Origin: Phalacrocorax aristotelis
Taxonomy: Eukaryota; Chordata; Aves; Suliformes; Phalacrocoracidae
NCBI RefSeq assembly: GCF_949628215.1
Contig: NC_134282.1
Coordinates: 10,104,223-10,168,222 of the forward strand
Reading direction: 5' to 3'
Length of the DNA: 64,000 nt
This document shows, piece by piece, positions 37,701-49,400 of the stretch. Made by a program: the position numbers and the translations under genes. Below the pieces are notes generated by a model. That model saw only the letters and a list, made by a program, of their open reading frames with translations. It had not been told where the DNA came from and ran no database searches. The first letter of the stretch is position 1; every line of letters begins with the position of its first letter.

Positions 37701-39861
37701 CTATTAAGTGATTATAAGTTGTTGCCCTATAATTGTGTGACCATTCAGAACATATTTAGGACCCTTTAGGGCCACCTCCAATCCAGTTTGCACCAGTGCA
37801 GCTCCAGGGAGGCTATCTTTGTCAGAGTCCCTTAGGTTTATGGTTCTGTATGAGACTGGAGCAGTTACAAAACATGCTTGCTCCGTACCACTGCTGCTGC
37901 TAACACACTTAGGCTTAACAGGCAACCAATGCAACAGCTACAAAAGACACCAACTCCACTTTAAAGTGAAAATACACAATCCTCCATCACTGAAAGGAAA
38001 CAGTGCTGCTTGCTGAGCACTTAGCACTGCTGTACTGAAGGCTACGGGTCTAACCTAGTGAGCAGACACAAGGTGTTCCTGGGGAAACAAGTTATTTGTG
38101 CACAAAGTCTCCTTGCAGGCTACCTCCAAGAGGAGATTTAAGGGAGGGAAGAAGCAAGGCAGCACATCAAAAGCAGAGACTACATTTTTTTATCTCCCAC
38201 CACTAAGACCTCAAACCACAAGATCAAAACAAGGAAGAAGCAAAGAGTCCATGATCAAACACACACACACACACAAATAACCCCCCTCCTGCTTCTGCTG
38301 GCTGTACAGACCCAAGAAGAGGTCTTCATTGCAAACAAAGGCTGTCCGACCCAGGGATGTCTCTGGAGATCAACAGGGGCTTTCAGATACTGTCCAGAAG
38401 TGTAATGTTTAGGAAATATCCCAAGTAAACCTGCACCCGTGGCTCCATCAGAAAAGTCATGAGAGAGGAGGCTCCCACAGAATTCTGAAAATAATACCCA
38501 CCACATTTTAACTGAAACAACAGAAAACACAGAGTCCCAAATTCATGCACTTTGGAGCAAACAGCCTGGGGGGGGGGGTTGCACCTGCAGCAGACAAGCC
38601 TTTGATCAGCATCCCTCAAGCAAAACTAGAAACCTCCCTCCTACCTCCTTAGACCCTTCTTTCAATATATTTTATGGTGGAGAAAAAAAAAGCAGTCTCA
38701 AAATGTTTTTAGCCACCCAGAAAGATGTCTGCAACACTCAGCACCTCTCCTCCCCCAAACCTTCATCTTTGACCTTGTTTTTAGGTTTTTGGTTACACTG
38801 CTGCAGCCACTGTTGTACATTAAGTACAGGCTAGATTCAAAACTGCTCCCAGTTTAATGTACTTGAGAGGTGGGAACTACAGCACTGTTATTTATGCATG
38901 GTGTGCAGCCTCACAGATTATTTACATATGTTTGAAATGGCTGTATAGCATGACTGAAATGAAGCAGAAGCCAGGGTTGTAATTTATATAAAAATAGCAT
39001 AGAAAGACATAAGGACCATGTTGTCAGTAAATACTGCCATATAACTATAGATGGGGTATAATATCACTGCCTTTCCAGACTGTGACATATGGTTCTGTGC
39101 TGCTTAGATAGATGCCATTTTTTGGTAGGCAAGATTACAGTGGTATTAAAAAAAAAAAAAGGTGTGTGTATATATAAAAATTTCTACATGCTCTAGCATT
39201 ATCATCCCTATAATTAGCTTTGTGTAGTTTTTAGGCTCATGCTGTCAGTTGATTCCTATGAAACGACAAAAATTAAGTTTTTAAGTGCTCTAGTTTGCCT
39301 TTCTCTGACATCCAGTACAATACTTCTGAGGAAGCTCAATATACAGGTTCCAGAGAAACAGGAAAAATTCAAGGAGCAGTGCTTCAGCTGCAAAGGATCA
39401 TAAAGCAAAATAAACTTGTTTGCGCTTACCTATCCATATTCATATTACATATCACATTTCCAGTTACTCCAAATGTCCTTTTTTCAAGATTGCACAACTA
39501 AATCTTTTCTAAGTTTCTTTTTAGTCATAGTTACACAATAAGTTTAATGTTTAATTGCAGATAGTACTGTCCTTCACTTAGTATATTACCATATATATAT
39601 ATATGTATGAATGACATAATATATTGCCATATCTCTATTAACCACAGAGACACCAAGAACACCCTCTGCTCCATAGCTCTCTCCCCCAGGCCAGTCCCAC
39701 ACCAAGCCCAGCACCAAACTCACCAGGTGGCCAACAGCCCTGAAGCCAGCCGTGATGAGCATCACTTTCCAGGGCTCCTCAAAGTCCTCAGGGATGGGGG
39801 TGTAGACGTAGTAAGCAACAAGGGCAGAGATGAGGAAGAGGCACAGCAGCTTGGCTCCCAT
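28150..39861 (-). CDS. AADAC: Arylacetamide deacetylase, complete five-exon gene
   Basis: AADAC is a microsomal serine esterase of the hormone-sensitive-lipase family. It is anchored in the ER membrane with its active site in the lumen, and it hydrolyses arylacetamides, ester drugs and acylglycerols. The coding sequence joins 39724-39861, 31756-31978, 30459-30528, 29965-30136 and 28150-28758 on the minus strand. All junctions have GT-AG sites and compatible phases (0, 1, 2, 0), giving 403 codons plus stop against 399 residues in human. A signal-anchor helix spans residues 4-18. The oxyanion HGGG is at 111-114 and GDSAGG places the nucleophile at S189. The acid is D343 and the catalytic His H373, the numbers I recall for human. 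Both human N-glycosylation sites are kept (N78 and N282). The extra four residues sit in a PTELAV stretch after H373. The gene appears intact and points toward SUCNR1. Confidence 0.97.
28759..29964 (-). other. AADAC: AADAC intron 4
   Basis: A 1.2 kb AT-rich intron with GT-AG ends and a TTAACTGAC branch-point-like site near the acceptor. It holds a CR1 tail remnant at 29677-29738, inserted opposite to the gene. Confidence 0.9.
29677..29738 (+). mobile_element. CR1 3' tail remnant in AADAC intron 4
   Basis: GTGGGTTGACAGTTGGACTT, then GATGATCTTAGAGGTC, TTTCCAACC and TTAATGATTCTACGATA form the last 60 bases of a CR1 3'UTR and tail. The copy is extremely 5'-truncated and is antisense to AADAC. 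Confidence 0.88.
29965..30136 (-). CDS. AADAC: AADAC coding exon 4, with catalytic serine
   Basis: This 172-base exon encodes [17 protein letters not shown] and then the nucleophile elbow [17 protein letters not shown], with Ser189. It follows CCTCTTAACAG and ends CAACAG before GTAAGA, phase 0. Confidence 0.96.
30137..31755 (-). other. AADAC: AADAC introns 2 and 3 around exon 3
   Basis: Intron 3 is 30137-30458 (322 bases) and intron 2 is 30529-31755 (about 1.2 kb). Both have GT-AG ends. No repeat beyond a short A-run at 31139-31151 and no other coding signal is seen. Confidence 0.85.
30459..30528 (-). CDS. AADAC: AADAC coding exon 3
   Basis: This 70-base exon is too short to stand out as an open frame. 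It completes Gly121, then encodes [20 protein letters not shown] and SV plus two bases of Asn144. Human has [20 protein letters not shown] at this place. The acceptor is TTCATTGCAG and the donor is GTAAGA. Confidence 0.93.
31756..31978 (-). CDS. AADAC: AADAC coding exon 2
   Basis: This 223-base exon encodes residues 47-120 plus the first base of codon 121. It contains PTSDENVTV with glycosylation site N78, the RLYLPRK strand, and the HGGGWCVG oxyanion-hole motif at 111-118. The acceptor is GGCTTTAG and the donor is GCAG before GTAAGC. Confidence 0.95.
32780..33277 (-). mobile_element. CR1 LINE 3' end in AADAC intron 1
   Basis: This copy starts with the reversed tail TCACAGAATCACCTCAGGGA and then TCATCTAGTCCAACC. 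It translates on the minus strand as [26 protein letters not shown]-like, [16 protein letters not shown] and [13 protein letters not shown]. It belongs to the same subfamily as the 3352-4580 copy and is closely similar to it, with a 5' truncation at PPLEYCVQ. It has the same orientation as AADAC and lies 0.8 kb upstream of exon 2. Confidence 0.95.
35682..35710. repeat. Perfect 12-base inverted repeat
   Basis: ATTAAACTCAAA at 35682-35693 and TTTGAGTTTAAT at 35699-35710 are exact reverse complements separated by GCAGG. They could form a 12-bp stem in DNA or in the AADAC pre-mRNA. Confidence 0.95.
36698..36752. repeat. A-rich tract with CCCAAA units
   Basis: The sequence is an A-run followed by CCCCAAACCCAAACCAAACC, similar in make-up to the tract at 27379-27470. 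It lies in AADAC intron 1. Confidence 0.8.
38259..38275. repeat. AC microsatellite
   Basis: Uninterrupted (AC)8 and one base, in AADAC intron 1. Confidence 0.95.
39591..39604. repeat. AT microsatellite
   Basis: Seven AT units, 120 bases inside intron 1 from AADAC exon 1. Confidence 0.9.
39724..39861 (-). CDS. AADAC: AADAC coding exon 1
   Basis: This exon has 46 codons, starting with ATG at 39861 ([20 protein letters not shown]). It encodes the short N-terminal tail and the single signal-anchor helix, then [13 protein letters not shown], like human TPLPDNVEEPW. It ends CAC-CTG before GTGAGT, phase 0. The frame stays open upstream without another ATG, and this Met matches the human start. Confidence 0.95.
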
Positions 39862-39943
39862 GTCTACAGGCACAGCTCCTCCGAGACTGACTGATAAATC
39901 GCTTTCACTGACTCTTAACAGCTACAAGCCAGCAAAAACACAT

Positions 39944-39956
39944 AGGGCAAAGTTAA
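39944..39956 (+). promoter_or_regulatory. AADAC: HNF4-like DR1 site upstream of AADAC
   Basis: AGGGCAAAGTTAA resembles the HNF4 direct-repeat-1 consensus (RGGNCAAAGKTCA) and overlaps GTTAAT, an HNF1 half-site. It lies 83-95 bases upstream of the AADAC start codon. AADAC is a liver and intestine gene, so a site for hepatic nuclear factors is plausible. No TATA box is visible on the minus strand here. The assignment rests on the motif alone. Confidence 0.45.
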
Positions 39957-40754
39957 TCCTGTATTTCATTTGGGTCCTGGCCAGGAAGAGATTTCTGGGC
40001 TGACCACCCAGGGCAGAGGTTACTCTGCCGTGCAGCTCCCAACAAAACATGTTTCCTCAGCAAGGCTTTCAGCCGCTCAGAGCCAACCAAGCTGGCATCT
40101 CAACCCCAGATTAAACATCGAGGCTCCTACACCCCCATCACCCCCTTTCCTGCATTTGGCAACAAGAGCCAACAGGAAGGCTCAGGAGAAAAGAAGCAGT
40201 TGAAAAATAAGGAACAGAATGCGGCCTGTGGACCAAGGGCTGCCACAAAGTGACACTCAAATGTGAAAAGATGTATTGAATATTCAGGAGCTATTAGCTG
40301 CTGCTTCATAATGCAGCCGTTCAAACAGCTTACAGAGATACCCAGCGGGATCAGACTGCAGCAGTGTGTAGCCCACTCATTTCTCAGGCAATAACAAGCA
40401 CCTCCTGCTTTGGCAAAAGCACACCCTTAGTCTTCTACTAATGCACCAAACTAGTTATGCAATAATAGGTTTGGCAGAAAAAATAATAATCTTTTGCAGG
40501 ACTTCTGGTTAATATTTGAAAGATCAGATTTAATTGCCACTATTTTCAAGATTACGAGATTTCTATGCATCTCCTAGAAACAACCGCTTCTGCACAAGGT
40601 GGACTCAGAAATGGGTAAAAATTCCACTAAGGAAACACTACAAGCACAGGCACACTTACAGAAGAAGGGGTAAAAAGAATGGCTGTAGCACCAAGAGCCC
40701 TGCTTTAAAAATAAACAGAAAAAGTAAACTCAATTACAGTTAGACTTATTTCCT

Positions 40755-41345
40755 TGTCATGGTTTAACCCCAGACAGCAACTGAGCCCCACACAGCTGCT
40801 TGCTCACTCTCCCCTGGCAGGATGGGGAAAAGAATCAGAAGAGTAAAAGTTAGAAAACTCGTGGGTTGAGAGAAAGACAGTTTAATAGGTAAAGCAAAAG
40901 TCTCATGTGCAAGCAAAGTAAAACAAGGATTTCTTTCACTGCTTCCCATGGGCAGGCAGGTGTTCAGCCATCTCCAGGAAAGCAGGGCTCCATCACACAT
41001 AACAGTTACTTGGGAAGACAAACACCGTCACTCCAAACATCCTCCCCTGTCTTGGTACCCCAGCTTTATATACTGAGCATGACACCATATGGTGTGGGAC
41101 ATACCTTGGGTCAGTTGGGGTCAGCTGTCCCAGCCGTGTCCCGTCCCAACCCCGTGTGCACCCCCAGCCCCTCACTGGTGGGGTGGGGCGAGAGGCAGAA
41201 AAGGCCTTGACTCTGTGTAAGCCCTGCTCGGCAGGAACAAAAACATCCCTGTGTTATCAACACTGTTTCCAGCACAAATCCAAAACAGAGCCCCATACCA
41301 GCTACTGTGAAGAAAATTAACTCTATCCCAGCCAAAACCAGCACA
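40755..41345 (-). mobile_element. Solo LTR of an endogenous retrovirus
   Basis: A complete 591-base LTR reads on the minus strand from TGTGCTGGTTTTGGCTGGG to GGGGTTAAACCATGACA, so it has TG...CA ends. I recognise this type as a common solo LTR in bird genomes. On the minus strand it holds a TATATAAAG box (41064-41072) and an ATTAAA poly(A)-like signal (40881-40886) in the right order for U3-R-U5. The flanks TTCCT (40750-40754) and TTCTT (41346-41350) fit a 5-base target duplication with one change. No internal gag, pol or env sequence is present, so this is a recombination remnant. It has the same orientation as AADAC and ends 894 bases upstream of the AADAC ATG. Confidence 0.88.
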
Positions 41346-43461
41346 TTCTTTTGCTGAAATTTTACCAAGCACAACCACTTCTTCTCTCACACTGAGCAGC
41401 CCTTGGGGATGGAGCATCCTTTGGAGGACCAGAGAGCATGAAGCATCACGGAAGACTGGAAGCTGAACTGTGTGTCACCAGCCCAAATACAGAGAAGGAG
41501 GTGGCTTTGGTCAATCTATCAAACATTTTCTCAAGTTCTGGGCATCTCCAAGATACTAAGGTGTTTTAAAAATCCAGCTGTGCTACCCCTCCTCAGCCCA
41601 GGACGAGACACCCTATTCTCCCTTGTCATTCTTCTGCAGCAAAACAGCCAGGCCAAAGCCTGGCTTGACACCACTGCAGCAAAAACAAGGGAACACACAG
41701 CTCTGTGGTCACTTTGCCTGTCCCGGAGGCCAGTGCCAGGTGCTGAGGAAAGAGGCGAGTGAATCCAGTCCAACAGAGGGGAGGTTGCTGCAGCCCATGC
41801 CCCCAGTGAAGCACAAGCAAGGCTGAGCCTGCATCCCCAGCAGGCACACGTGCACACACAGGGCTGGACACACAGATCAGCAAACCCCATCTTCTCTTTT
41901 CTACAGCTCAGATCATTCTTCAGGGGCTGGCTTTGGAAGCTGCGAGGCAAAACACAGATAAAGGAGATACATTTCAGGCACCAGGGGAAGAGAAGGCATA
42001 GACAGGAGAAAAGGGATTGAGGACAAAGCCCTGTCCTCCCACTGTCCCTCCCCAGGAGCAACCTGAGCTCTCAGTACAACTTGCTCTGCGTGGCCACCAC
42101 TCACTGTTTCCGCACTGGCAAATAGCATAGAGGAAGACATGGCCAGACCTGGAACTACCACAAAACTGGTCTTTTATCTTGTTGCACTTAAGGAATGTTT
42201 CACCTCTTCTTCCATGCCAATCTCCAGCTGAAGCACAGCTGTGTAGTTACAGCATGTACTATGCACTGTCCTTGCCCCGAGTTTACCTTTGGCTTAGCCA
42301 AGAGCTCATAGCGCTTAGCCTTCAGATACCAACATCGCCTAATCCTCCAGCAGAGCCAGCTCTCCTGCCCTCCAGTGAACTGCCACAGCAACCTACCCTT
42401 AATCACAGTGATACTAGATAGAGAGAATAATAAATTTAATTCATCATTTATCCAAGGCAATCCTAAAGCATCAACTTCAGTATGAAAGTACCCACACCAT
42501 GCTAATTTTATTAGAGACCTTTCAGTAGAAGGGACCAGCTGAGACACCATAGACCCCTCTCAAACAGGTGGATGGGTGCCAAATGAATCACACGAACATT
42601 AAAATCCAGATTAATTCCATGCAGCAATTACCTTTGCGTCACACCCCAACATCTAGCCTCCACACTGCTGCTGCTTTTCAGAGCCCTGCGCCAGCGTCCA
42701 CCACTGCCAGTTTGCATCACGCACTCGCTGCTTTCTAAAGCAAACAAGCCTTGCCTTGATGCTCTTCCTGCATATAGCGTACCAACAAGAGCCATGCAGC
42801 ATGCCCTCCTTCCCATCTTCTGTATTTTCATATATTCCAAGCTACTGGTGTTTCAGAAAATAAGGGAAGTTTACATTAATTTTTTTCTTAAGTGGAGTAA
42901 AGCCAGGGTTAAAACTGCAATGGAAAGAAGAGAGTTGAAGCATAGCCCCACCTGGGACCCCCTCCCACCCTGCCCACTGTCCTGGGGCCTCACTGACGCA
43001 CAGCCCTGAGCGCAGTCCTTGCCCAGGCTGCGTTGCGGAGGTCCCCACGCTACCCATGCACTACCTCGTGTGCTGGGCACATCACCAGTGTGGCACTGGC
43101 TGGGCTGAGGGGTGCTCCTGGGGGCCACAGCTCCCCCGGGGCTGCCAGGGTGGCCCCAACTGTTAAGATAGACATTAATTCGATCCTGTGATGACTACAG
43201 TGTGTTTATACATCCATGCTGAGAAGGGTCATCTCTTCACTGGGGTATGAAGTAACAGCTTACAAAAATAGCTGGAAGAGGCACGCAGGCTCCATACCTG
43301 AGCAGGTTTGTCACGCTCTGGTTACCCACCTGGGGGGCTGGGCACACCACCACCCTACGCCTGCCGGGAAAAGACATGCTGGATTGGGGATAGCCAGCCA
43401 CCAGTGCACAGTCCATCCAGGCAGGGCTCCAGGAGGTGAAGTATGAGACATGGGCATTGAA

Positions 43462-43493
43462 GGGGGATCGGGGGGGGGGCGGGAAGAAACAGG
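43462..43493 (+). repeat. G-rich run with quadruplex potential
   Basis: GGGGG, a ten-base G run and GGG are separated by short spacers. The run is long enough for four G-triplet tracts on the plus strand. No gene is nearby. Confidence 0.6.
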
Positions 43494-46400
43494 CTAGAAC
43501 CCCAGGGACAGGTGGCAGCACAGGCAGCCAGCTCGGCAGGGCAGAAACTTGCCCCCAGCTTCAGCGGGAGGAGGCCAGATGTCCCAGGCGTCTCTGCTGG
43601 TGCTTGTGGCCTTGGCCATTGCACTGGGACAATAGGAAAAGCATACTCTAGTTAGTTATGTTACACGCTGAAGTGATTTTTTTTTTTTTTTATTTTAATA
43701 CAGTATTTTAGGAAATAAACTAAAAAGCCACCGGGAGGCAGTACAGCACTGCAGAAGTTTGCCTTTCCTCCAAACAACTGTCTTCAAGAGCATTCAAAAT
43801 CCAGTGAGAAATATGCGTTCTGTAAGTCCTTCTCCCTCAGCAGGGCTAGGATCATCTGTGACTGTCACCCAGAGGCTCCGAGAAAGAGGGGAAAGGATAA
43901 AAAGCAACACTGGAGCTAGTAAACACTGTCCATGTTTGCCTTCAGTGAAACAAGCCACAACCTCGTAGTAAGAAGCAAAAAAGTTTCCTCTTTTGTCCTT
44001 CAATACCTCTGATCCACATCCCCAAAGTGATCAGTATAATTAGAATATGGGGGGCTGAAAACACCGTTTGAAAGGCAGCAATGCCACACCTGCTGTAACT
44101 ATGTCTTCAATACAAGAACACACAGTGAACAACAGCTATTTAGGAACCAGCTTAACAATGCAAAACGTTAAAGCAAACAAAAGAGAATCCACAGCAAAGC
44201 TAGACATATAGTTGTAAACATTAACTTAAGAAATGGATATTTTGTGGTTTATCCAGCCATCCTACCCTCAGTGCTAAACTGCTGCATTTTGTTCTGCAAC
44301 AAACTGAAGCGTTCCACCTGAGTCTCGGATGGCTCCAACGGCTGCATTTTATACCATCAGGTTCAAGAGCTTCACGGTACAATATTGCTTTGTCCCACCA
44401 CAATCCAATTGCCTTCCAATTCATCCTCAGTAAACTAAAGAGGCTGCAGTTCGTGTCCTTCACCGTAGGGGATTAAGACTTCTTAGAAGAGGCAAACAGG
44501 ATTGAATTGCCCTAAGGTGAGGACAAATCCTTTGCATGCCAAACTTCAGCACATCTGCAGGTCCAAGGCCTCTAGTAGGGGCACCAGCAGGAGATCAAAG
44601 CATCACAAGACTGGTAAAGTCCACAAGGACCTTCAGCCCCCATCCAGGGAAGGGAGGAGACCTGTTCCCACCAAGGGGATTGTGCCATGGAAAGCCAGGT
44701 GTGCTGCTGCTGGCAGCAGCCTGGAGGAAGCATGTGCCAGCCCTGCTCCCTGGCTGCAGCAGCTTTCCCTCTTCTGTCCCCCAGCAGCAGATAGAGTCTT
44801 GCCCATCTGCCCCCACCCAACCCACCCCACCTTTTAGGGACACACCATGCACCCGGTTTGCCATGGGTACCTCAGGCAGCGAGGACATGGATCTTTGCCT
44901 TCCCAGCTACTGCCTTGTTTAATTTGCCTGTTCCTGGGGCAGCTCTGAACCAGCAAAGCAGCAGCAAGTGTTCAATGCACAGGAGAAAACCCCAAGAGGG
45001 TTCTCTGAGCTGCGGAGGGCTCAGAAAGAAGGGGAGCACCCGCCTCAGTGAGGGAGGGGAGGGGAGGAAAAGCCCCAGTACCATTACCCTTATCACTGTT
45101 CTCAGGTTTAAGTTTCCAGACCAGAACTGTCCATGACCAGCAGACAGCTGGAAGGAGGTGTTTGACAGGGATGAGTGAGCAGTGAATCTGATTTGAGAGG
45201 GAGAAAGAGAGAGGACAAATTGGCTTACTTATTTTTAATATCCTTTTTTTGCCCTCCCCCCATTCTCTACAAGAGGTTTGAAAATTCTAGCTTGAATATA
45301 CATGGTGGGATTCACTGGGAATTAAACAGCTTTTGGCTTAATATTCAGAAGGTAGTACTGTGTTTCATATCACTTAACTAAGCTGCAGTCAGGTATTTCT
45401 ACTTTTATTTATTCATTATTATCCATACATTTTAATGATGCTTATACAGAACTGGGTATCGGCCTGCTTTTATAAAATAAAGAGATGGCATTCACAAAAC
45501 ATTTTGTACAAGAAAATTTGGATATAGTTTTCCCATCTGTTGTTTATTACTGAACTGTAAGTTATATAAATGGAAACAAATGTCTTATTTGAGAATATAT
45601 TTATACTCTGAACTGAAAAAAGCAATTCACTGAAACTTAAATAAGCTGTAATTTAACACATGCCGTATTTCTGAATACATGACAAAGCAGCAATTCCAGA
45701 AATATGCTAGGTTCATAAAAGCATTAAAGAATCAAATAAAACATTTTCCAACTCAGTCTAAAAAGCACATCATCATCAGAATAAGATAACAGAAGTTAAT
45801 ATTTCAAATAAGTCAATATTTTATTTTGATGTTTTAAAATAAAGTATCTTATTCAAACACGAATTTTTGCTGTTTGGAAGAAAGACAGCAATATTTTTGT
45901 CTTTTTACTCTTCTGAAAAATACCGATTTCCCACTTTTTTTTTTTCATTTTCACCACTGATTGAAAAAGCAGTTATTTTTTCAGTTCTAGTATGAGCATG
46001 CAGTCTTCATGAACACTGGATGGACAGGTATTAAATAATCAAGTTATTTACCTGAGTTCATTCTTTACCCCCTCCCTAATCACCTCAATTCTGATGTTTT
46101 TTTTTCCATGAACAAAATATAATCCATTTAAGATTTCTGTCTATATAATAATGTTAAACAATTATAAAGGTGAAATTACTAGTCCATAACTGATATAAAG
46201 ACACAGTGAAAGGTAAGAAATTTCCACACAGTACACCTGCTTTTCATCAAAGGCCTAAGAGAATGAAACAACACCCAACTGAATGTTACGACAGTTGCCA
46301 TAGGTCTCCGACAGACTTTTGTGCCAGTGGTTAAGCACGGAGCTTGAAGACCACGACATGCCTGCTGTGCAGTTGCAACAAAATGTCCTTACCAACAGCA

Positions 46401-49400
46401 GCTTTGCAAGTGCAATGAAAAGCCCTCTCAAGCTTTGACCACTGTCACCCCACCACACAGAGAGAGAAAAGACAAAGATTATTTTTCTCTGGGTATCTCC
46501 CTCATTTCTTCATGCACAGTTTGCAAGAGGACTGACTGAGAAGAGCAGCCCAGAGCAACCCATGCACACCACCCACGGAGGCTGGCAACAGCCAGAAGCC
46601 TCCTCACCTCCCACATCCCACGCTCGTTCTGCTCTGAGCAACCTCACCCCCGGAATCCTGTAGGGAGGAATCCCTCTGCCTTGGAGGCGACATGGAGAAG
46701 GAGGACTGTGATGGTCATTTAGCTCAGTCCCCTGATGAAATGAGTTAAATAGAAGTCTGCAGCAAGTGAAATTCATTTTTTCCACTCATCCATACCCGTT
46801 CCTCTCCCAAGTGAGGGAGTACACTCAGCAAAGAAAAGCTGCAGAGCTGTGTCACAGATGCACTATTTCCCAAGTGCCACCTCACTCTGAACCAAAACAG
46901 TCACTGCTTTAGAGGTAGATCAAGACAGTAAACTCCTGTACCTAACTCACATTAAACCAGAAATCTACACCTACTTTAAGCCACCTTCACTGATCTCTGT
47001 TCTACCTTAAGTTTCAAAGTTCAAAACATTTTAAGAAACCCAAACTTACACCAACAGACCCATTTTGCACACCTCTGATTTCCAGCTTCTCAATGTTCAC
47101 ATAATTCTAGTTTTCATAGTTTCCTGTTTTTACAACAATAAGCACAATTCTTGAATTCAGGATCCAGTATGAGATTGCTGAAAAGTTAGATTTGCCATCC
47201 CAGGGGAACAGAGACTGGCAGAGAAGAGAGACCCGTGGGACAATCAGTGGGAATCTTACATAAAAAGCAGCACTGATAAAATTTTAAGTCCAAAGCAGTC
47301 ATTTGGGAAAGTTAAACAACTGCCTGACATACCACAAATAAGGAAAGAAACCATCTAGTAAATGTTTTCAGAAAATGAGTGTTCAGATTTGTTTACTCAA
47401 ACGTGCATCTGAATTTATGAATGTACATATATACACATTTATGCACACAGAAACATTTATTTAAGGCTGAATTCTGAAATTAATAACACTTTGGGATTGC
47501 AGAGTCAATGGGCATGCCGAGGGTGATGAATGGAAGAGACATTATACAAACCAGAGGTCTCTGCATTTTTCCAATTGAGCTGCAATGTCATTTGGGGGGA
47601 TTAAACTGCTGTTAAAGCAACAGAGCAGCTCTGAAATTTAATTTCAACAGCAGATAGGAAAAAAGCATGATGAAAACCAGAATTTTACTGTTTGTCTTTC
47701 AAAATGAACACTTTGAGATGTTTTTGCAAAGTATACACAAGACTATATAGAGTTCCCGTTTGCTCTGGGGTGCAGGGGACCGATTCTTCCCTGCTGCTCC
47801 AGATGCCCATCAAGACCATTGATTTGGGGCCGCTGTATTATCCTCTGCTGTTCATGAGGTCAGATAAATGATTGCAGGTTCTTTCCTGATATTATAACCT
47901 ACAAATTCAAAGAGGGATATTCATGGTAATCCTGACTCACGCAGATCCAAGGGGTCAGAAGGGCTGTCAAGTCTAACAAGACTGGTCACTCGAACAGGAT
48001 TGCAGAATGCTGTAGCTTGACTGCACGCAGAGACACAGTCTGTCCTGCCAAGGCATCCCTCCAACTCTGCTGGGAACATCCCAGCTCCTCTCCAAACCAG
48101 CTGTGGAAGGCAGCCAGTACCGTACAGCTCAAGGACACAGTGCTCTCACTGCCCCCACTCCCTTTCTCCAAAATGAGGAAGAGTTATGAAAACAAGGATG
48201 GGGATTTCAATGTGCTGGAGAGACTCTTCAATGCTGTTATTAAGGAGCTAAAGCCACAGTGAACAGGACTATCAGAAAGTGACCATTTATATTGGATCTA
48301 ATATTTATTAAAACAAATATGTAGTAATATCAGGAATTTCATTGACAAAGAAATGAGAAACGGTATTAAACTGGTCATAGCCTTCTTATACTGATACAGA
48401 CCAGGCAGTCTTTGGCCTGCAGGGAAACACTCAGCAGAAAGAGTTCCCAGTTGTTTCTCCAGCAGATATTCTTTGTGTTGGCACCTCCTAGAATTTGGCC
48501 AGCCTTTTCAAGTCAGATTCTTCAGCAGCAAGAAATGAGTGGCTTGAAATAAAGTAACCACTAGAATGTGTTCACAAACACCCATGCAAGTCTGTGTGCT
48601 TTTGAATCTGCAAATTAGATGAAGAAGAAACATGCCTGCCAGAAGTGGTGACAGCTCACGGCCCTGCAGCCATGCCGCGGGTTTGCACGGAGTTCAGAGC
48701 GCCGCGTTTGCAGGGTAGCGCGCCATCACGGGTGCTCTGCTTCGTGTCTCTTTCAGACAAGCATGATGGATATGGACTCAGCACAGCTGTTTTACGACCT
48801 GCTTTGAAAAATCTGTACTCAAGCAGCTGAAACACAAACCTACTTCATTCTACCGCTCTCAGTTCCTGAAAGCTCTGCTTTGGGTAGCAGCGATGACATG
48901 GAAATCAGGGGGGAGCACACTTTGGTGGTACCTGAGCCTGGCCACATGGACTTACCAGTGCTGTTCATCATTGTAAGAACACCATGCAGAACATCGCTAC
49001 CTGAGCAAATCATTACCTGTGTGACTCCCCACACTTTTCCCACTGCCCACTTAAATACAGCGTGTGTAACTATGTGCTGCCAGGACACCACTCCATACAA
49101 GTCCATTCAGTGTAAATGCTTGAATATGAAATTTAAGATTACTCAAAGGAAGTGAGGCACTCCTGGTGAAAGAGAAAGGGAGACAAGCATGAGTATTTCC
49201 CCAACAAAACAGCCTTGCTGTGACAGACCTAAGACTGTCAACGCAGATTAGACTGATCCAGGCATTACTACCTTCCTTCCTGAGTCTTATTTCCTGAGGA
49301 AATAAGGACAGTACATAGCCATGGGTGCCAAAGGAAAAAAACTCAACTCCTTGGCTTATTACTCTGCATCATACAAAGCTCCTGCAGAAAGACAGACTCT

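Larger units (their letters stand above)
31979..39723 (-). other. AADAC: AADAC intron 1
   Basis: A 7.7 kb intron that begins GTGAGT and ends GGGCTTTAG on the minus strand. It contains a CR1 copy at 32780-33277, a perfect hairpin at 35682-35710, a CCCAAA-type tract at 36698-36752, an AC microsatellite at 38259-38275, a G-run at 38569-38578, an A-run near 39149 and an AT microsatellite at 39591-39604. No alternative coding exon is recognised. Confidence 0.85.

Noticed and set aside
41531-42061. 176-codon minus-strand open frame near the LTR
   Set aside because: Outside the LTR and without retroviral or host protein similarity. Several overlapping frames on both strands here reflect GC-rich composition.
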